From contig NZ_JANADK010000001.1 in assembly GCF_024199795.1 (NCBI RefSeq), forward strand, positions 6,076,001 through 6,140,000: 64,000 nucleotides of DNA. The letters are read 5' to 3'. A program made the position numbers and the translations under genes. Each line of letters begins with the position of its first letter. Position 1 is the first letter of the stretch. This document shows, piece by piece, positions 44,484-53,902 of this stretch. The stretch comes from Bradyrhizobium sp. CCGB01. Lineage in GTDB: Bacteria; Pseudomonadota; Alphaproteobacteria; Rhizobiales; Xanthobacteraceae. Under the pieces are notes generated by a model, which saw only the letters and a program-made list of their open reading frames with translations, did not search any database and was not told the DNA's origin.

Positions 44484-45083
44484 ATGGGCATGGTCGCACT
44501 CGGTATATTCCTGACTGCGGCCGTCGGATTGCTGGGATCGCCGGGGCCGGCGATCGCGGCGCTCATCGCGGTCGGTCGCGCCCGGGGCTTCGTTGGCGGG
44601 CTGCCGTATTTTCTCGGACTTCAACTGGGTCTGGCCATCGCCGCAGGCGTCACCGCCGCGGGACTGTTTTCGCTGCTGACGACATTTCCGTCGGCCATGC
44701 GCGTCATGACGATCGCCGCCACGGTTTACCTCGTCTATCTCGCCTGGAAGATTGCGTCGTCCCCGGTCGGTGACACCGCCAAGGGAAGCAACGGCGCGCA
44801 CGCCTCCCCGGCGGCCGGATTTCTCCTGGGTATGACGAATCCGAAGGCCTATCTGGCATTTGCGTCCCTGCTCGCGTCATACACCCTGATCAAGGAAAGC
44901 GCGCAGCACGACACCCTCGCGAAATGGTTCCTGCTGGTCGTGGTGATGATCGTGGTGGACATCGTCTGGCTCTATGTCGGGGTCTTCCTGCGAGGACTGA
45001 TGCTGTCGCCAAACGGCGAGCGCGTGCTCAACGTTACACTCGGATTGATGGTGCTGGTCGCGGCCGGACTGGCGTTCGTCTAA
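44484..45083 (+). CDS. LysE/RhtB family exporter
   Basis: A 199-residue membrane protein with six hydrophobic segments. GSPGPAIAALIAVGRARGF is the RhtB signature near residue 20 and GFLLGMTNPKAYLAFASL the mid-protein motif. It exports amino acids or homoserine lactones by proton antiport. CGGAGG is 8-12 bases upstream of the ATG. An alpha/beta-hydrolase follows after 29 bases. Confidence 0.9.
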   Translation: MGMVALGIFLTAAVGLLGSPGPAIAALIAVGRARGFVGGLPYFLGLQLGLAIAAGVTAAGLFSLLTTFPSAMRVMTIAATVYLVYLAWKIASSPVGDTAKGSNGAHASPAAGFLLGMTNPKAYLAFASLLASYTLIKESAQHDTLAKWFLLVVVMIVVDIVWLYVGVFLRGLMLSPNGERVLNVTLGLMVLVAAGLAFV

Positions 45084-45112
45084 TCGCGCTCCCTCTTTGG
45101 CGGTCGGCTCAA

Positions 45113-45910
45113 ATGACAAACTGGATTCACGGCAATATCCAAGCCAACGGCATCGACATCCATTATCTCCGAACCGGCAGAGACAAGCCGCCGTTGATTG
45201 CTCTGCATGGATTGACCGGAAGCGGCGCCTGCTGGACGCCGTTGGCGCGCGCGCTTGAAGATCGCTACGACGTGATCATGCCCGACGCGAGAGGACATGG
45301 CGCGTCGAGCGCGCCATCAGGCGGATATCTGTATGGTGACTTCGCGAGCGACGTCATCGGCCTCATCGAAGCGCTCGGGCTTGTCGCGCCAGTGCTGCTC
45401 GGCCATTCCATGGGCGGCATGACGGCGGCAGTGGTTGCTAGCGAGGTGGACACGGCCATTCGTGGTGTCATCCTGGCTGACCCGACGTTCCTGAGCCCCG
45501 AGCGCCAGCGCGAAGTCTACGAGAGCGACGTTGCCGAGCAGCATCGCCGGCTGCGCGGTCGTAACAAAGATGAGGTGCTGACCGAGACGAAGGCGCGGCA
45601 ACCGCACCGTTCGCCCGAGCTACTCGAGCTGATCGTCGATGCGAGGCTGCGGACCGGCATCAGCGCTTTCGAAGTTCTCACACCGCCGAACCCGGATTAT
45701 CGCTCGCTGGTCAAAGCCATCGCGGTCCCGAACCTGCTTGTCATAGGGGACAATGGCGTTGTCTCCGTCGAGACGGCGCGGGAGCTGCAGGGGCTCAATC
45801 CACGCCTTCGCTTTGAGCTGATTGCGAACGCCGGCCATGGGCTGCCGTATGACAGGCCGGAAGAGTTTGCGGCGGTGGTCAGGTCGTTTCTTGAAACAGT
45901 GGTTGGGTGA
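45113..45910 (+). CDS. Alpha/beta-fold hydrolase
   Basis: A 265-residue enzyme. ALHGLTGSGACWTPLARAL (oxyanion), LLGHSMGGMTAAVVAS (nucleophile Ser), VIGDNGVVSVETAREL (acid region) and NAGHGLPYD (His) are in order, so the triad is complete. Single-domain, no signal peptide. Follows LysE on the same strand. Substrate unknown. Confidence 0.9.
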   Translation: MTNWIHGNIQANGIDIHYLRTGRDKPPLIALHGLTGSGACWTPLARALEDRYDVIMPDARGHGASSAPSGGYLYGDFASDVIGLIEALGLVAPVLLGHSMGGMTAAVVASEVDTAIRGVILADPTFLSPERQREVYESDVAEQHRRLRGRNKDEVLTETKARQPHRSPELLELIVDARLRTGISAFEVLTPPNPDYRSLVKAIAVPNLLVIGDNGVVSVETARELQGLNPRLRFELIANAGHGLPYDRPEEFAAVVRSFLETVVG

Positions 45911-45921
45911 CGTGCCGCTTC

Positions 45922-46001
45922 GTAGCCCGCATAAGCGAAGCGACATGCGGGAAAACTCCGTCCACAAAGACCCCGGATATCGCTTCGCTCATCCGGGCTA
46001 C
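45922..46001. repeat. Palindromic repeat family C, copy 3
   Basis: CGTAGCCCGCATAAGCGAAGC pairs with GCTTCGCTCATCCGGGCTACG. The left arm has CATGCGGG for CATCCGGG, so this copy is diverged. It lies between an alpha/beta-hydrolase and an MFS gene. Confidence 0.8.
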
Positions 46002-46085
46002 GGGAGCCCTCGCCCACACCTCCAATTGTCTTGAGCCGCCCGCAGCGACCGTGTAAGGCCGCAAGGGTCCTACCCAGGTGATCCC

Positions 46086-47333
46086 TTGAACCCCCTCCCC
46101 CAAAATCCCGTGGCCGCGTCCGGATCGTTCGCGGCGATGAAGTCCGTGCCGTACCGCCTCCAGTTCGTGGCTTACGTGCTGGCGATGATGGCCGACAATA
46201 TCGAGCATGTGATCAGCTACTGGGTGGTGTTCCAGAAATTCCATTCGCCGGCGCTGGCGGGTTTCGCCGTGCTGTCGCACTGGCTGCCGTTCCTGCTGTT
46301 CTCGGTCGCCGTCGGCGGGCTCGCCGACCGGTTCGATCCGCGCCGCATCATCCAGTGCGGCATGCTGCTGTTCATCGTGGCATCAAGCGGCTGGGGCTAC
46401 TTCTTCATCACCGACACGATCCAGATGTGGCACGCGATGCTGCTGCTGGTGATCCACGGCTGCGCCGGCGTGCTGTGGCAGACGCCGAACCAGCTGCTGC
46501 TCTACGACCTCGTCGGTCCGGCCGACCTGCCGAGCGCCGTTCGGCTGAACGCGATGGCGCGCTATCTCGGCATCCTGGTCGGCCCCGCCGTCGGCGGAAT
46601 TATCATGCTGACGCTCGGCACCTCGCATGGCATCATCTTCAACACGCTGTTCTATCTGCCGATGCTGCTCTGGCTGTTCCGGGCGCCGGTCCGCGACACG
46701 AGTGTCGCCGTGCGGCGCTTCGCCGTGCGCGGTTTTGCCGACATCATGCTGACGATGCGTGCCATCGGCACGCAGCCGGTGCTGACCGCGATGACATGGC
46801 TCGCCGGCCTCACCTCCTTCATGATTGGCAACGCGTATCACGCGCAGATGCCGGGCTTTGCCGGTGATCTCGGCCATGGCGATCCCGGCGTGTCCTACAG
46901 CGTGCTGCTCGCGGCCGATGCGGCCGGCGCACTGCTCGCCGGCATCGCGCTGGAATCCTGGGGACGGCTCAAGGGCACGCCGCGCATCGCGATCACGCTC
47001 GCGATGCTCTGGAGCGTGGCGCTGCTCGGCTTCGCCGTGGTGCGGATCTATCCGGTTGCGATCGTGCTGTTGTTCTTTGCCGGCTTCTTCGAGCTGTCCT
47101 TCAACACCATGGCGCAGGCACTGGTGCAGTTGAACGCGCCGTCCGACATTCGCGGCCGGGTCGTCGGCCTCTACAACATGGCCGGGCTCGGGATGCGGGC
47201 CTTCAGCGGCATCACCGTCGGCTTGTTCGGCGCGGCGATCGGCATTCACTGGTCGCTCGGGCTTTCGGCAGCGGTGCTGCTGGCGCTGCTGTGTGTTCTC
47301 CATGGGCGCGCGACGAGGAAGGCAGCCGGTTGA
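46086..47333 (+). CDS. MFS transporter, MFS_3/TMS-type
   Basis: 415 residues, 12 membrane segments. Begins VPYRLQFVAYVLAMMADNIE; the loop 2-3 motif is GGLADRFDPRRIIQCGML. Related to enterobactin-exporter-like permeases. TTG start at 46086 after AGGTGAT; Met at 46137 is an alternative. A second MFS gene follows after 52 bases. Confidence 0.87.
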   Translation: MNPLPQNPVAASGSFAAMKSVPYRLQFVAYVLAMMADNIEHVISYWVVFQKFHSPALAGFAVLSHWLPFLLFSVAVGGLADRFDPRRIIQCGMLLFIVASSGWGYFFITDTIQMWHAMLLLVIHGCAGVLWQTPNQLLLYDLVGPADLPSAVRLNAMARYLGILVGPAVGGIIMLTLGTSHGIIFNTLFYLPMLLWLFRAPVRDTSVAVRRFAVRGFADIMLTMRAIGTQPVLTAMTWLAGLTSFMIGNAYHAQMPGFAGDLGHGDPGVSYSVLLAADAAGALLAGIALESWGRLKGTPRIAITLAMLWSVALLGFAVVRIYPVAIVLLFFAGFFELSFNTMAQALVQLNAPSDIRGRVVGLYNMAGLGMRAFSGITVGLFGAAIGIHWSLGLSAAVLLALLCVLHGRATRKAAG

Positions 47334-47385
47334 CTCCGGCCTCTCCCGACCGCACCCTCGGCTGAGGGCCTGGGGAGATGAGCCG

Positions 47386-48552
47386 TTGCGCAATCGCTGG
47401 GGCATTCTTGCGATCCTGTTCCTGGTTCGCCTCACCATCGCGTTCCAATTCCAAAGCGTGGCCGCGGTCGCGCCGCTGCTGCAACAGAGCTTTGGCGTCG
47501 GCATCGCCGATATCGGCATCCTGATCGGGCTCTACTTCACTCCCGGTATCGTCCTGGCGCTGCCAGGCGGCGCAATCGGCCGATTTCTCGGCGACAAGCC
47601 GACGACGATCGCCGCGTTGCTGCTGATGACGGCAGGCAGCCTCGTCATGGCCTCGACCGACATCTGGGGCTGGCAGATGGCAGGCCGGCTTACCTCCGGC
47701 GCCGGCGGCGTGCTGCTCACGGTCCAACTCACCAAGATGGCCACCGACTGGTTTGCGGGTAAGGAGATCGCCACCGCGATGGCGATCTTCGTCAATTCCT
47801 GGCCGGCCGGCGTTGGGATCTCTCTGCTGCTATTGCCGGCGCTCGGCACTGCCTATGGCGCAAGCAGCGTATTCCTTGCCGCAGCCGCGCTGACCGCGAT
47901 CGGCGTTTTGCTGATCGCATTCTACCAGCCGCCGCCGGGCGCCACGGTCAGCGCGGCCGGCTCAGGCCGGCTCGATCCGCTTGCGCTGTCGGCGGTGATC
48001 GTCGCGGGCCTGATCTGGGGCCTCTATAATGTCGGCTTCGCCATGATCTTCTCGTTCGGCCCGTCGCTGCTCGCCGAGCGCGGCTGGAGCATCGCCGCCG
48101 CAGGCTCGGCGATCAGCGTCGTGATGTGGCTCTCGGTGATCTCGGTGCCCGCGGGCGGCTATCTCGCCGATCGCTTCAAGCGACCCTTTATACTGGCGAT
48201 CGCGGCCAGCCTCGTCGTCGCCCTGCTGCTGGCCTGGCTGCCGAGGTCGGACGCCGTCATCACGATCCTCGTCCTGATTGGCCTGATCGGCGGCCACCCG
48301 GCCGGCCCGATCATGAGCCTGGCCGCCCGGGTGCTCGCGCCGGAGACGCGGGCGATCGGGATGGGCGTGTTCTACACTGTCTTCTATGCCGCGATGATGC
48401 TGGGGCCGGCGGTGGCGGGCCGGCTCGCCAAATCGGCCGGGACCGCCGCGGTCGCGCTCGACCTCGGCGCGCTGACGGTGCTGGCCTGCCCGCCCCTGAT
48501 GTGGCTTTTCGAGCGCATTGTGTCTGTCCGTGACCGGCGCGCCCAATCCTAA
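47386..48552 (+). CDS. MFS transporter, CynX/NimT-like
   Basis: 388 residues, 12 membrane segments. SFGVGIADIGILIGLYFTPG (N half) and FLGDKPTTIAALLLMTAGSL follow the MFS pattern. In the second half AGGYLADRFKRPFILAI is the homologous loop. TTG at 47386 with GGGGAG 9 bases before. Substrate unknown. Adjacent MFS pair may reflect duplication of function, not sequence, as they are not alike. Confidence 0.85.
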   Translation: MRNRWGILAILFLVRLTIAFQFQSVAAVAPLLQQSFGVGIADIGILIGLYFTPGIVLALPGGAIGRFLGDKPTTIAALLLMTAGSLVMASTDIWGWQMAGRLTSGAGGVLLTVQLTKMATDWFAGKEIATAMAIFVNSWPAGVGISLLLLPALGTAYGASSVFLAAAALTAIGVLLIAFYQPPPGATVSAAGSGRLDPLALSAVIVAGLIWGLYNVGFAMIFSFGPSLLAERGWSIAAAGSAISVVMWLSVISVPAGGYLADRFKRPFILAIAASLVVALLLAWLPRSDAVITILVLIGLIGGHPAGPIMSLAARVLAPETRAIGMGVFYTVFYAAMMLGPAVAGRLAKSAGTAAVALDLGALTVLACPPLMWLFERIVSVRDRRAQS

Positions 48553-48614
48553 CGCGGCGTTAACCCTGTGCACCTTAGGGTCGTCGCGGACTCCGCCAGG
48601 CGGGGAGTCGGGTT

Positions 48615-49232
48615 GTGAAAATGGCGTTGGCGAACAAAAAATTTCTTCCGGCCGCCGAGGAACGTCGGCGTTTCCAGCGGGTGAAGGTCCACCTGCTCGG
48701 CCGTTACATGCTGCCGGATCGCCGTGAATTCCCCTGCCAGGTGATCAACATGTCGCCGGGCGGGCTCGCGCTGCTCGCTCCGGGCATCGGCAATGTCGGC
48801 GACCGCGTGGTCGCCTATCTCGACCATATCGGTCGCGTCGAGGGCAAGATCACCCGCATCATCGACAATGGTTTCGCCATGACGGTCGGTGCGACGCCGC
48901 GCAAGCGCGACAAGCTCGCGGCCCAGCTGACCTGGCTCGCCAACCGCGACATCCTCAATTTGCCGGAAGACCGCCGCCACGACCGTATCGTGCCGCGCAA
49001 CCCGATCGCGGTGCTGACGCTCGAGGACGGCACCAAGATGACCTGCCGCATCATCGACCTGTCGCTATCAGGCGCGGCCATCGCCGCGGAGAACCGGCCG
49101 CCGCTGAAATCGACGGTTCTGCTCGGCCGGGTCCAGGGCCGTGTGGTCCGAAACCTTGAAGACGGCTTCGCGCTGGAGTTCATGCACGAGCAGCCGATCG
49201 AGACACTCGAAGAGAGCGTTACCGCGCGGTAA
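48615..49232 (+). CDS. PilZ domain protein, tandem PilZ
   Basis: A 205-residue cytoplasmic protein with two PilZ modules. First: RRFQRVKVHLLGRY then CQVINMSPGGLALL (RxxxR and NxSxxG). Second: RIVPRNPIAVLT then CRIIDLSLSGAAIA, where DxSxxG is intact. It binds cyclic-di-GMP in at least one module. GTG at 48615 has GGGGAG upstream; ATG at 48621 is in frame. A terminator follows at 49271. The next gene is a LapG-like peptidase. Confidence 0.92.
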   Translation: MKMALANKKFLPAAEERRRFQRVKVHLLGRYMLPDRREFPCQVINMSPGGLALLAPGIGNVGDRVVAYLDHIGRVEGKITRIIDNGFAMTVGATPRKRDKLAAQLTWLANRDILNLPEDRRHDRIVPRNPIAVLTLEDGTKMTCRIIDLSLSGAAIAAENRPPLKSTVLLGRVQGRVVRNLEDGFALEFMHEQPIETLEESVTAR

Positions 49233-49270
49233 AGCGCGACGGCGTCAAAACCACTGTATTTCCAGCCCTG

Positions 49271-49305
49271 AAGGCGGCCTCCGCGATGCGGACGCCGCCT
49301 TTTTC
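49271..49305 (+). terminator. Rho-independent terminator after PilZ gene
   Basis: AAGGCGGC and GCCGCCTT enclose CTCCGCGATGCGGAC, itself a CCGC/GCGG inner stem, followed by TTTT. Classical terminator 38 bases after the PilZ stop. Confidence 0.85.
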
Positions 49306-49563
49306 ATGCGTTTTGGTCGGTCGCGCGCGGGTTAACGCGAGAGCTCTTTGCACGTGGAAACGGCGGTTCCGCCAGTGTTTCCGCGTTAATCGATAAAGTT
49401 TGAATCAATTGCAGTATTCTCAGATTTTACTCAAATTTTCTTCAAGTATAGATCGAATTCGCTGCGCCTTTTACTTGCATTCGTCTCGACTTGACTTGGC
49501 CGACTTAGCGGCAACTCAAAAGCTCCGTGCGAAACGTGGTCCCAACAAGAAACGGGGGCCGCA

Positions 49564-50187
49564 ATGTTTGATTTCAGGGGACAGGGGAAGGGACTGGCGC
49601 TGGCCGCCATGCTCTTCGGGATCAGCGCGGCAGCGCAGGCCGGCGAAGGCCGTCTGCTCTACGCGAGCCTCGGCGACACCACGCGTGCGCCGATCGGCTG
49701 GGTCGAGTTCTGTGCGGATAATGCCGCCCAGTGCCAGGGCGCGCCGACGCAACCGCGCGACATCGTGATGTCGCAGGCCGCATGGCGCGACCTCGTCAAG
49801 GTCAATCGCTGGGTCAACGAGACCGTCAAGCCTTTGACCGACCAGGAGCACTGGGGCGTGATCGAGAAGTGGTCGCTGCCGACCGATGGTTACGGCGACT
49901 GTGAAGACTACGTGCTGCTGAAGCGCAAGATGCTGATCGATGCCGGATGGCCGCGCGAGGCCCTGCTCATCACCGTCGTGCGTGACAAGAAGGGCGAAGG
50001 ACACGCGGTGCTGACGGTGAAGACCGACAAGGGCGAGTTCGTTCTCGACAATCAGAACGAGAACGTCGTTGCCTGGACGGAGACCGGCTACCGCTTCGTC
50101 AAGCGCCAGTCACAGAGCGATCCCAATATCTGGGTCTCGCTCGGCGACACCAAGCCGGCGGTCTCCACCGCCAGCGCCAAGAACTAG
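49564..50187 (+). CDS. Bacterial transglutaminase-like cysteine peptidase (BTLCP)
   Basis: A 207-residue secreted enzyme. Signal peptide GLALAAMLFGISAAAQA. The catalytic triad is Cys in YGDCEDYVLLKR, His in GEGHAVLTVKT and Asp in FVLDNQNENVV, complete. Members include LapG, a periplasmic protease that cuts a surface adhesin under cyclic-di-GMP control. No LapD/LapA is visible here. AAACGGGGG before ATG at 49564. It is preceded by an unusually AT-rich region (49385-49500), a probable promoter. Confidence 0.92.
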   Translation: MFDFRGQGKGLALAAMLFGISAAAQAGEGRLLYASLGDTTRAPIGWVEFCADNAAQCQGAPTQPRDIVMSQAAWRDLVKVNRWVNETVKPLTDQEHWGVIEKWSLPTDGYGDCEDYVLLKRKMLIDAGWPREALLITVVRDKKGEGHAVLTVKTDKGEFVLDNQNENVVAWTETGYRFVKRQSQSDPNIWVSLGDTKPAVSTASAKN

Positions 50188-50255
50188 CAGTCAGGAAAAC
50201 GAGTTACGCGACCCGGTCACATCCCCACCCCTCCCCGTCCCAGACCGGTTCGCGC

Positions 50256-50294
50256 GCGGCCAGCCATCCCCCAATGGCTGGCCGCAACTTTTTT
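50256..50294 (+). terminator. Rho-independent terminator after BTLCP gene
   Basis: GCGGCCAGCCAT and ATGGCTGGCCGC (12 bp, perfect) with loop CCCCCA, then AACTTTTTT. Strong terminator between convergent genes. Confidence 0.9.
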
Positions 50295-50311
50295 GGGGCT
50301 TCGAGAGGCGA

Positions 50312-52090
50312 TCAATCCTGCTGAGCTTGCCGCGACCAGGGCACGCGCGCGGCGGTGAAATCGCGCCACGTGGCTTGCAGGGCCGGCTGCACGCCGACCG
50401 ATGCGCGGGCCTGCCAGCCGGCGATCGCGGCCGCGGCGATGGCGCTGTCGGGCTCGGCACCGAGCCCGTCGAGCAGCGATGCCGTAACGGCCATGTCGTT
50501 GAAGGCGCCGAGCTCCTCCTGCAGACCGGCGAGCCTGCGCGAGAATTTTCTGGCGGACTTGCGATCCTCGAACAACGGCAGCAGGAACTCGCTGAGATAG
50601 CGCAGCCGCTTGGTCGCAAGACGCACCCGGTGCAGCTGCTCGGCGGGAAGCGACTTGAAGCGGCGGCCGCGCTTGAGCACCTTGGCATATTGCTCCGACA
50701 GGATGCGCTGCGCGAAGTTGACGGCGGGATCGGCGAGCTGGCCGAGATCTTCGGCGGCAACGTCGTTGCGCCAGCCCCGCGTCTCGATCCAGTTTCCGAG
50801 GCCGATCAGAAACACGGCGCAGCGGCGATCGTCGAGCGCATCATGCGCCTTGCGATAGGCGTCCGACTGGCGCTCGGCCGCAGCCCGGCCCAGCGCATCG
50901 AAGCCGGCGATCGACGGACAGGCCTTCGCGATCGTCGGCAAGGTCTCGAGCTGGAACACATCCCAGTCGCGCGCGGCCGACAGGTCTTGCGCCAGCCATT
51001 TTGCTTCCGAGCGCAGCGCGTCGAGATTGCTGAGCGCGCCGACCGACCGCATCAGGTCGAGCGCCGATCGCAGCCGGCGCAGCGAGACGCGAAGCTGATG
51101 CACGCCTTCCGGATTGCGGCCGTCCTCGGCCGCCGGCAGCGACTGAAGCAGATGAAGGAAGCATGACCGCAGGATCGTCGAAAAGGCCTCATCTAGCGTG
51201 ACCGACGCATCGAGGCGAAGCTTTCGCGGGCGGCGCGCCGCCGGCGGCTCGTCGGCGGCAAGATCAAAACCGCGCGCCGACTTGGTACGGATGGACGGCT
51301 TCACCGCCCCCTGCTCGGCGAGCCGCAATGCGACCTCGTAGATCGCGCCGGCGCTGCCGCTCTTCAGCTCAAGCTCGATCTCGCTGACCGGCATCGCGCG
51401 GTCGCCGGCCGTCAGCTCACCTTGATCGAAGGCGATTTCGACCGAGCCGGACGGCAGGTCGATCACCCGCGCATGACGATGGATATCGGCGGTGAAGACG
51501 GCTTCGAGCGGCTGCACTTCAAGGCGACTGCGAAGCTTCTCCGGAATGAAAGGCATTGCCAGGGCGAGATCGGGCGCGAGCGAGGGCACGCTCGCCTCCC
51601 ATTCGCCGCGGCGCAACGGATCGTCCACAGCGTCCGTCTTCACGGTCTGCACGAAGCGCGCGCCGCTTTGGCGGACGCGCAGGCTCAGGCCGTTGCGCCG
51701 AAGCAGCCGTTCGGGCGTGTCGTAATAGACCGACTTGAGATGCTTGCGCGTGCCCTTGTTGCGCGCGTTCGCCGCGATGACCGGCGCAGCGTTGAAATGC
51801 GCCATGCGATCGCCATCGACGACAAGCTTGAGCTCGATTTCACCGACCGGACGCGCGGCAGCGTTCGACTGGGGTGGCTCCGGTGCGGGCGTCACCTCTT
51901 GCGATGGCGTCTGATCCATCACAGCACCCTCGATCGCAGGTTCCGTGCGGGGCTCGGCCGGTTCACGCGGCCTGAGGAAGCCGGCGACGATTTGCGTTCT
52001 CTTACTATCCTTTGGGACAGGATTCCCGTCCGGCGCGCTCATCGCTTTGCGAGCCGGCGTAGTGTCTGATTTCAGCATTTCCGGTGACAT
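50312..52090 (-). CDS. CYTH-CHAD domain protein, putative inorganic triphosphatase
   Basis: About 592 residues. The CYTH domain starts with VGEIELKLVVDGDRMAH (ExExK) and includes SVYYDTPERLLRRNGLSLR. The CHAD domain, C-terminal 290 residues, has HQLRVSLRRLRSALDLM and RVRLATKRLRYLSEFL, helix pairs rich in His/Arg that bind polyphosphate. The family hydrolyses tripolyphosphate. The start is uncertain (52090, 52078 or 52117); the first 90 residues are non-conserved and Pro-rich. Confidence 0.9.
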   Translation of the reverse strand: MSPEMLKSDTTPARKAMSAPDGNPVPKDSKRTQIVAGFLRPREPAEPRTEPAIEGAVMDQTPSQEVTPAPEPPQSNAAARPVGEIELKLVVDGDRMAHFNAAPVIAANARNKGTRKHLKSVYYDTPERLLRRNGLSLRVRQSGARFVQTVKTDAVDDPLRRGEWEASVPSLAPDLALAMPFIPEKLRSRLEVQPLEAVFTADIHRHARVIDLPSGSVEIAFDQGELTAGDRAMPVSEIELELKSGSAGAIYEVALRLAEQGAVKPSIRTKSARGFDLAADEPPAARRPRKLRLDASVTLDEAFSTILRSCFLHLLQSLPAAEDGRNPEGVHQLRVSLRRLRSALDLMRSVGALSNLDALRSEAKWLAQDLSAARDWDVFQLETLPTIAKACPSIAGFDALGRAAAERQSDAYRKAHDALDDRRCAVFLIGLGNWIETRGWRNDVAAEDLGQLADPAVNFAQRILSEQYAKVLKRGRRFKSLPAEQLHRVRLATKRLRYLSEFLLPLFEDRKSARKFSRRLAGLQEELGAFNDMAVTASLLDGLGAEPDSAIAAAAIAGWQARASVGVQPALQATWRDFTAARVPWSRQAQQD

Positions 52091-52326
52091 GACAGTTCTA
52101 TGACAGAGCACCAGCATATAGCCGGTCAGGCCCGCGAGGAATAGTCACGTTACGTCGCAGCACATCATGGTCCACATGCACATGGCGCACGCCGGACATC
52201 GAAGAGGACTGTCATAATTCGCTTGGCGTCACGAATTAAATTGCCGCGGCGTACAGCAAGTGATCGAATTGATAGCGAATCTCGCATTGTTCGAAACCGA
52301 GATGAACGCGTCAGCGAGCTTGACTC

Positions 52327-52500
52327 ATGCTAGCCGAAAAATTCTTTCTGGTTTTGGAGACGCTTAGAAGTCACGCGGACGATGACAGCCCCGAAATTGT
52401 GACAAGCCGCATCGTGACGAACCGTGCGCAGCCGGCTGCGGTTCCGGAGGCCGAGTCCGATTCACGGCGCAAAAATCCGATTGCGGGCGAACGGGACTAG
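52327..52500 (+). CDS. Conserved 57-residue protein
   Basis: MLAEKFFLVLETLRSHADDD then SPEIVTSRIVTNRAQPAAV and SRRKNPIAGERD. The N-terminal MLAEKFFLVLETL matches my memory of a small conserved Bradyrhizobium/Rhodopseudomonas protein. Length and start are plausible though the ribosome site (GAGCTTGACTC) is weak. Function unknown. It lies 26 bases from the convergent amidohydrolase stop. Confidence 0.6.
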   Translation: MLAEKFFLVLETLRSHADDDSPEIVTSRIVTNRAQPAAVPEAESDSRRKNPIAGERD

Positions 52501-52526
52501 AAACGATCCAGGGACGGGCCGGTGCG

Positions 52527-53885
52527 TCAGTGCGCGAGCGTGTTCTTGTAGACCTTGCCGTCCTTCATGATCACCAGAAAATTTTTGGCGGGATCCTCGA
52601 CCAGCTTGATGTTGTCGAGCGGATTGCCGTCGACCAGCAGGAGATCCGCGAGCGCGCCCTCGACCACCACGCCGAGCTTGCCGGGATAGGGATTGCGCAG
52701 GCCGGAGAGGTTCAGCAGTTCGGCATTCGTCGATGTCGCCATGGCGAGCGCTTCGGCCGGCGTGTACCAGCGCGTCAGCGCGGCCAGCATTGAGCCCTGC
52801 TTGTCCGCCAGCGCCTTCGAGAACAGGACGTCGGTGCCGAACGCGGTCTTGATGCCGTACTTTTTCGCCAGCCCATAGACCCGGTCGGTGCCGGCAACCA
52901 CCTGCCGCATCTTGTCCTGCTCTGCAGGTCCAAGCGCGGCAGCTCCGGCGAGATCGAGGAATGGTTGCGTGCTGAGCCAGATTCCCTTCTCCGCCATCAG
53001 CCGGGCGCTCGCCTCGTCCATGAGATGGCCATGCTCGATGCATCTGACGCCGGCTGCGACCGAGCGCTGGATCGCGACCGGCGTGTAGGCGTGGGTCGCG
53101 ACATAGGTGCCCCAATTGTCGGCGGCTTCGACCGCCGCGCGCAACTCGGGCTCGGTGAAGGTGGAGACATCGAGCGGACTGAACGGCGATGCGACGCCGC
53201 CGCCCGCCGTGAGCTTGACCTGCGAAGCACCCCGCATCAATTGCTCGCGCGCGCGAACCCGGACTTCGTCCGGACTGTCGGCGACCATGCTGCCGCCGAT
53301 CTGCTCCATGCGGCTCAGCATTCCCCCGATCGTGCGCGGCAGATCAGAGAGCTGACGGAAGTCGCCATGGCCGCTGGTGATGGTGATCATCGCGCCGGAG
53401 GGATAGATGCGGGGACCGGCGACGAGATCCTCGTCGATGGCCTGCTTTAACCCGAAGGAAGGTCCCCCCATGTCGCGCACGGTGGTGAAGCCGCGCATCA
53501 GCGTCGCCGTCGCCTCGGCCGCGGCGAGCAGATTGTTGTAGCCGACATCGCCTGCGAGCGCGGCCATCGGCGTGGGGCGCACCAGCATCGCGTGCCAATG
53601 CGCGTCGATCAGCCCCGGCATCAGCACGCGTCCGCCGCCGTCGATCACTTGCGCGGCGGCGGTCATGTCGCCAGCCGAGATCTTCTCGATGATCTTGTTC
53701 CGGACAAGAACACTGGACGGTGCGGAGAGTGAAGCTGACTTGCCGTCGAATATCCTGATGTTGCGGAACAGGACCGTGGAGTCCTGCTGCGCCAATGCCG
53801 GCAAAGAGAGACCGAAGACCGCTCCAGCGAAACCAAGCAACGTGGCGGCTCGCACGAGCGCCAGCGGCGTACTCCAACCTGACAT
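52527..53885 (-). CDS. Secreted metal-dependent amidohydrolase
   Basis: 452 residues with signal peptide (ALVRAATLLGFAGAVFGLSL to ALA). The metal centre is LIDAHWHAML (HxH), QVKLTAGGG (Lys), ATHAYTP and EHGHLMDE (His) and FGTDVLFS (Asp), a complete binuclear site. Related to imidazolonepropionase-like and Xaa-Pro dipeptidase M38 enzymes. GGAG precedes the ATG. 17 bases downstream of the HdeD stop, so one operon. Confidence 0.92.
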   Translation of the reverse strand: MSGWSTPLALVRAATLLGFAGAVFGLSLPALAQQDSTVLFRNIRIFDGKSASLSAPSSVLVRNKIIEKISAGDMTAAAQVIDGGGRVLMPGLIDAHWHAMLVRPTPMAALAGDVGYNNLLAAAEATATLMRGFTTVRDMGGPSFGLKQAIDEDLVAGPRIYPSGAMITITSGHGDFRQLSDLPRTIGGMLSRMEQIGGSMVADSPDEVRVRAREQLMRGASQVKLTAGGGVASPFSPLDVSTFTEPELRAAVEAADNWGTYVATHAYTPVAIQRSVAAGVRCIEHGHLMDEASARLMAEKGIWLSTQPFLDLAGAAALGPAEQDKMRQVVAGTDRVYGLAKKYGIKTAFGTDVLFSKALADKQGSMLAALTRWYTPAEALAMATSTNAELLNLSGLRNPYPGKLGVVVEGALADLLLVDGNPLDNIKLVEDPAKNFLVIMKDGKVYKNTLAH

Positions 53886-53902
53886 ATGAAATCTCCGCCG
53901 CG

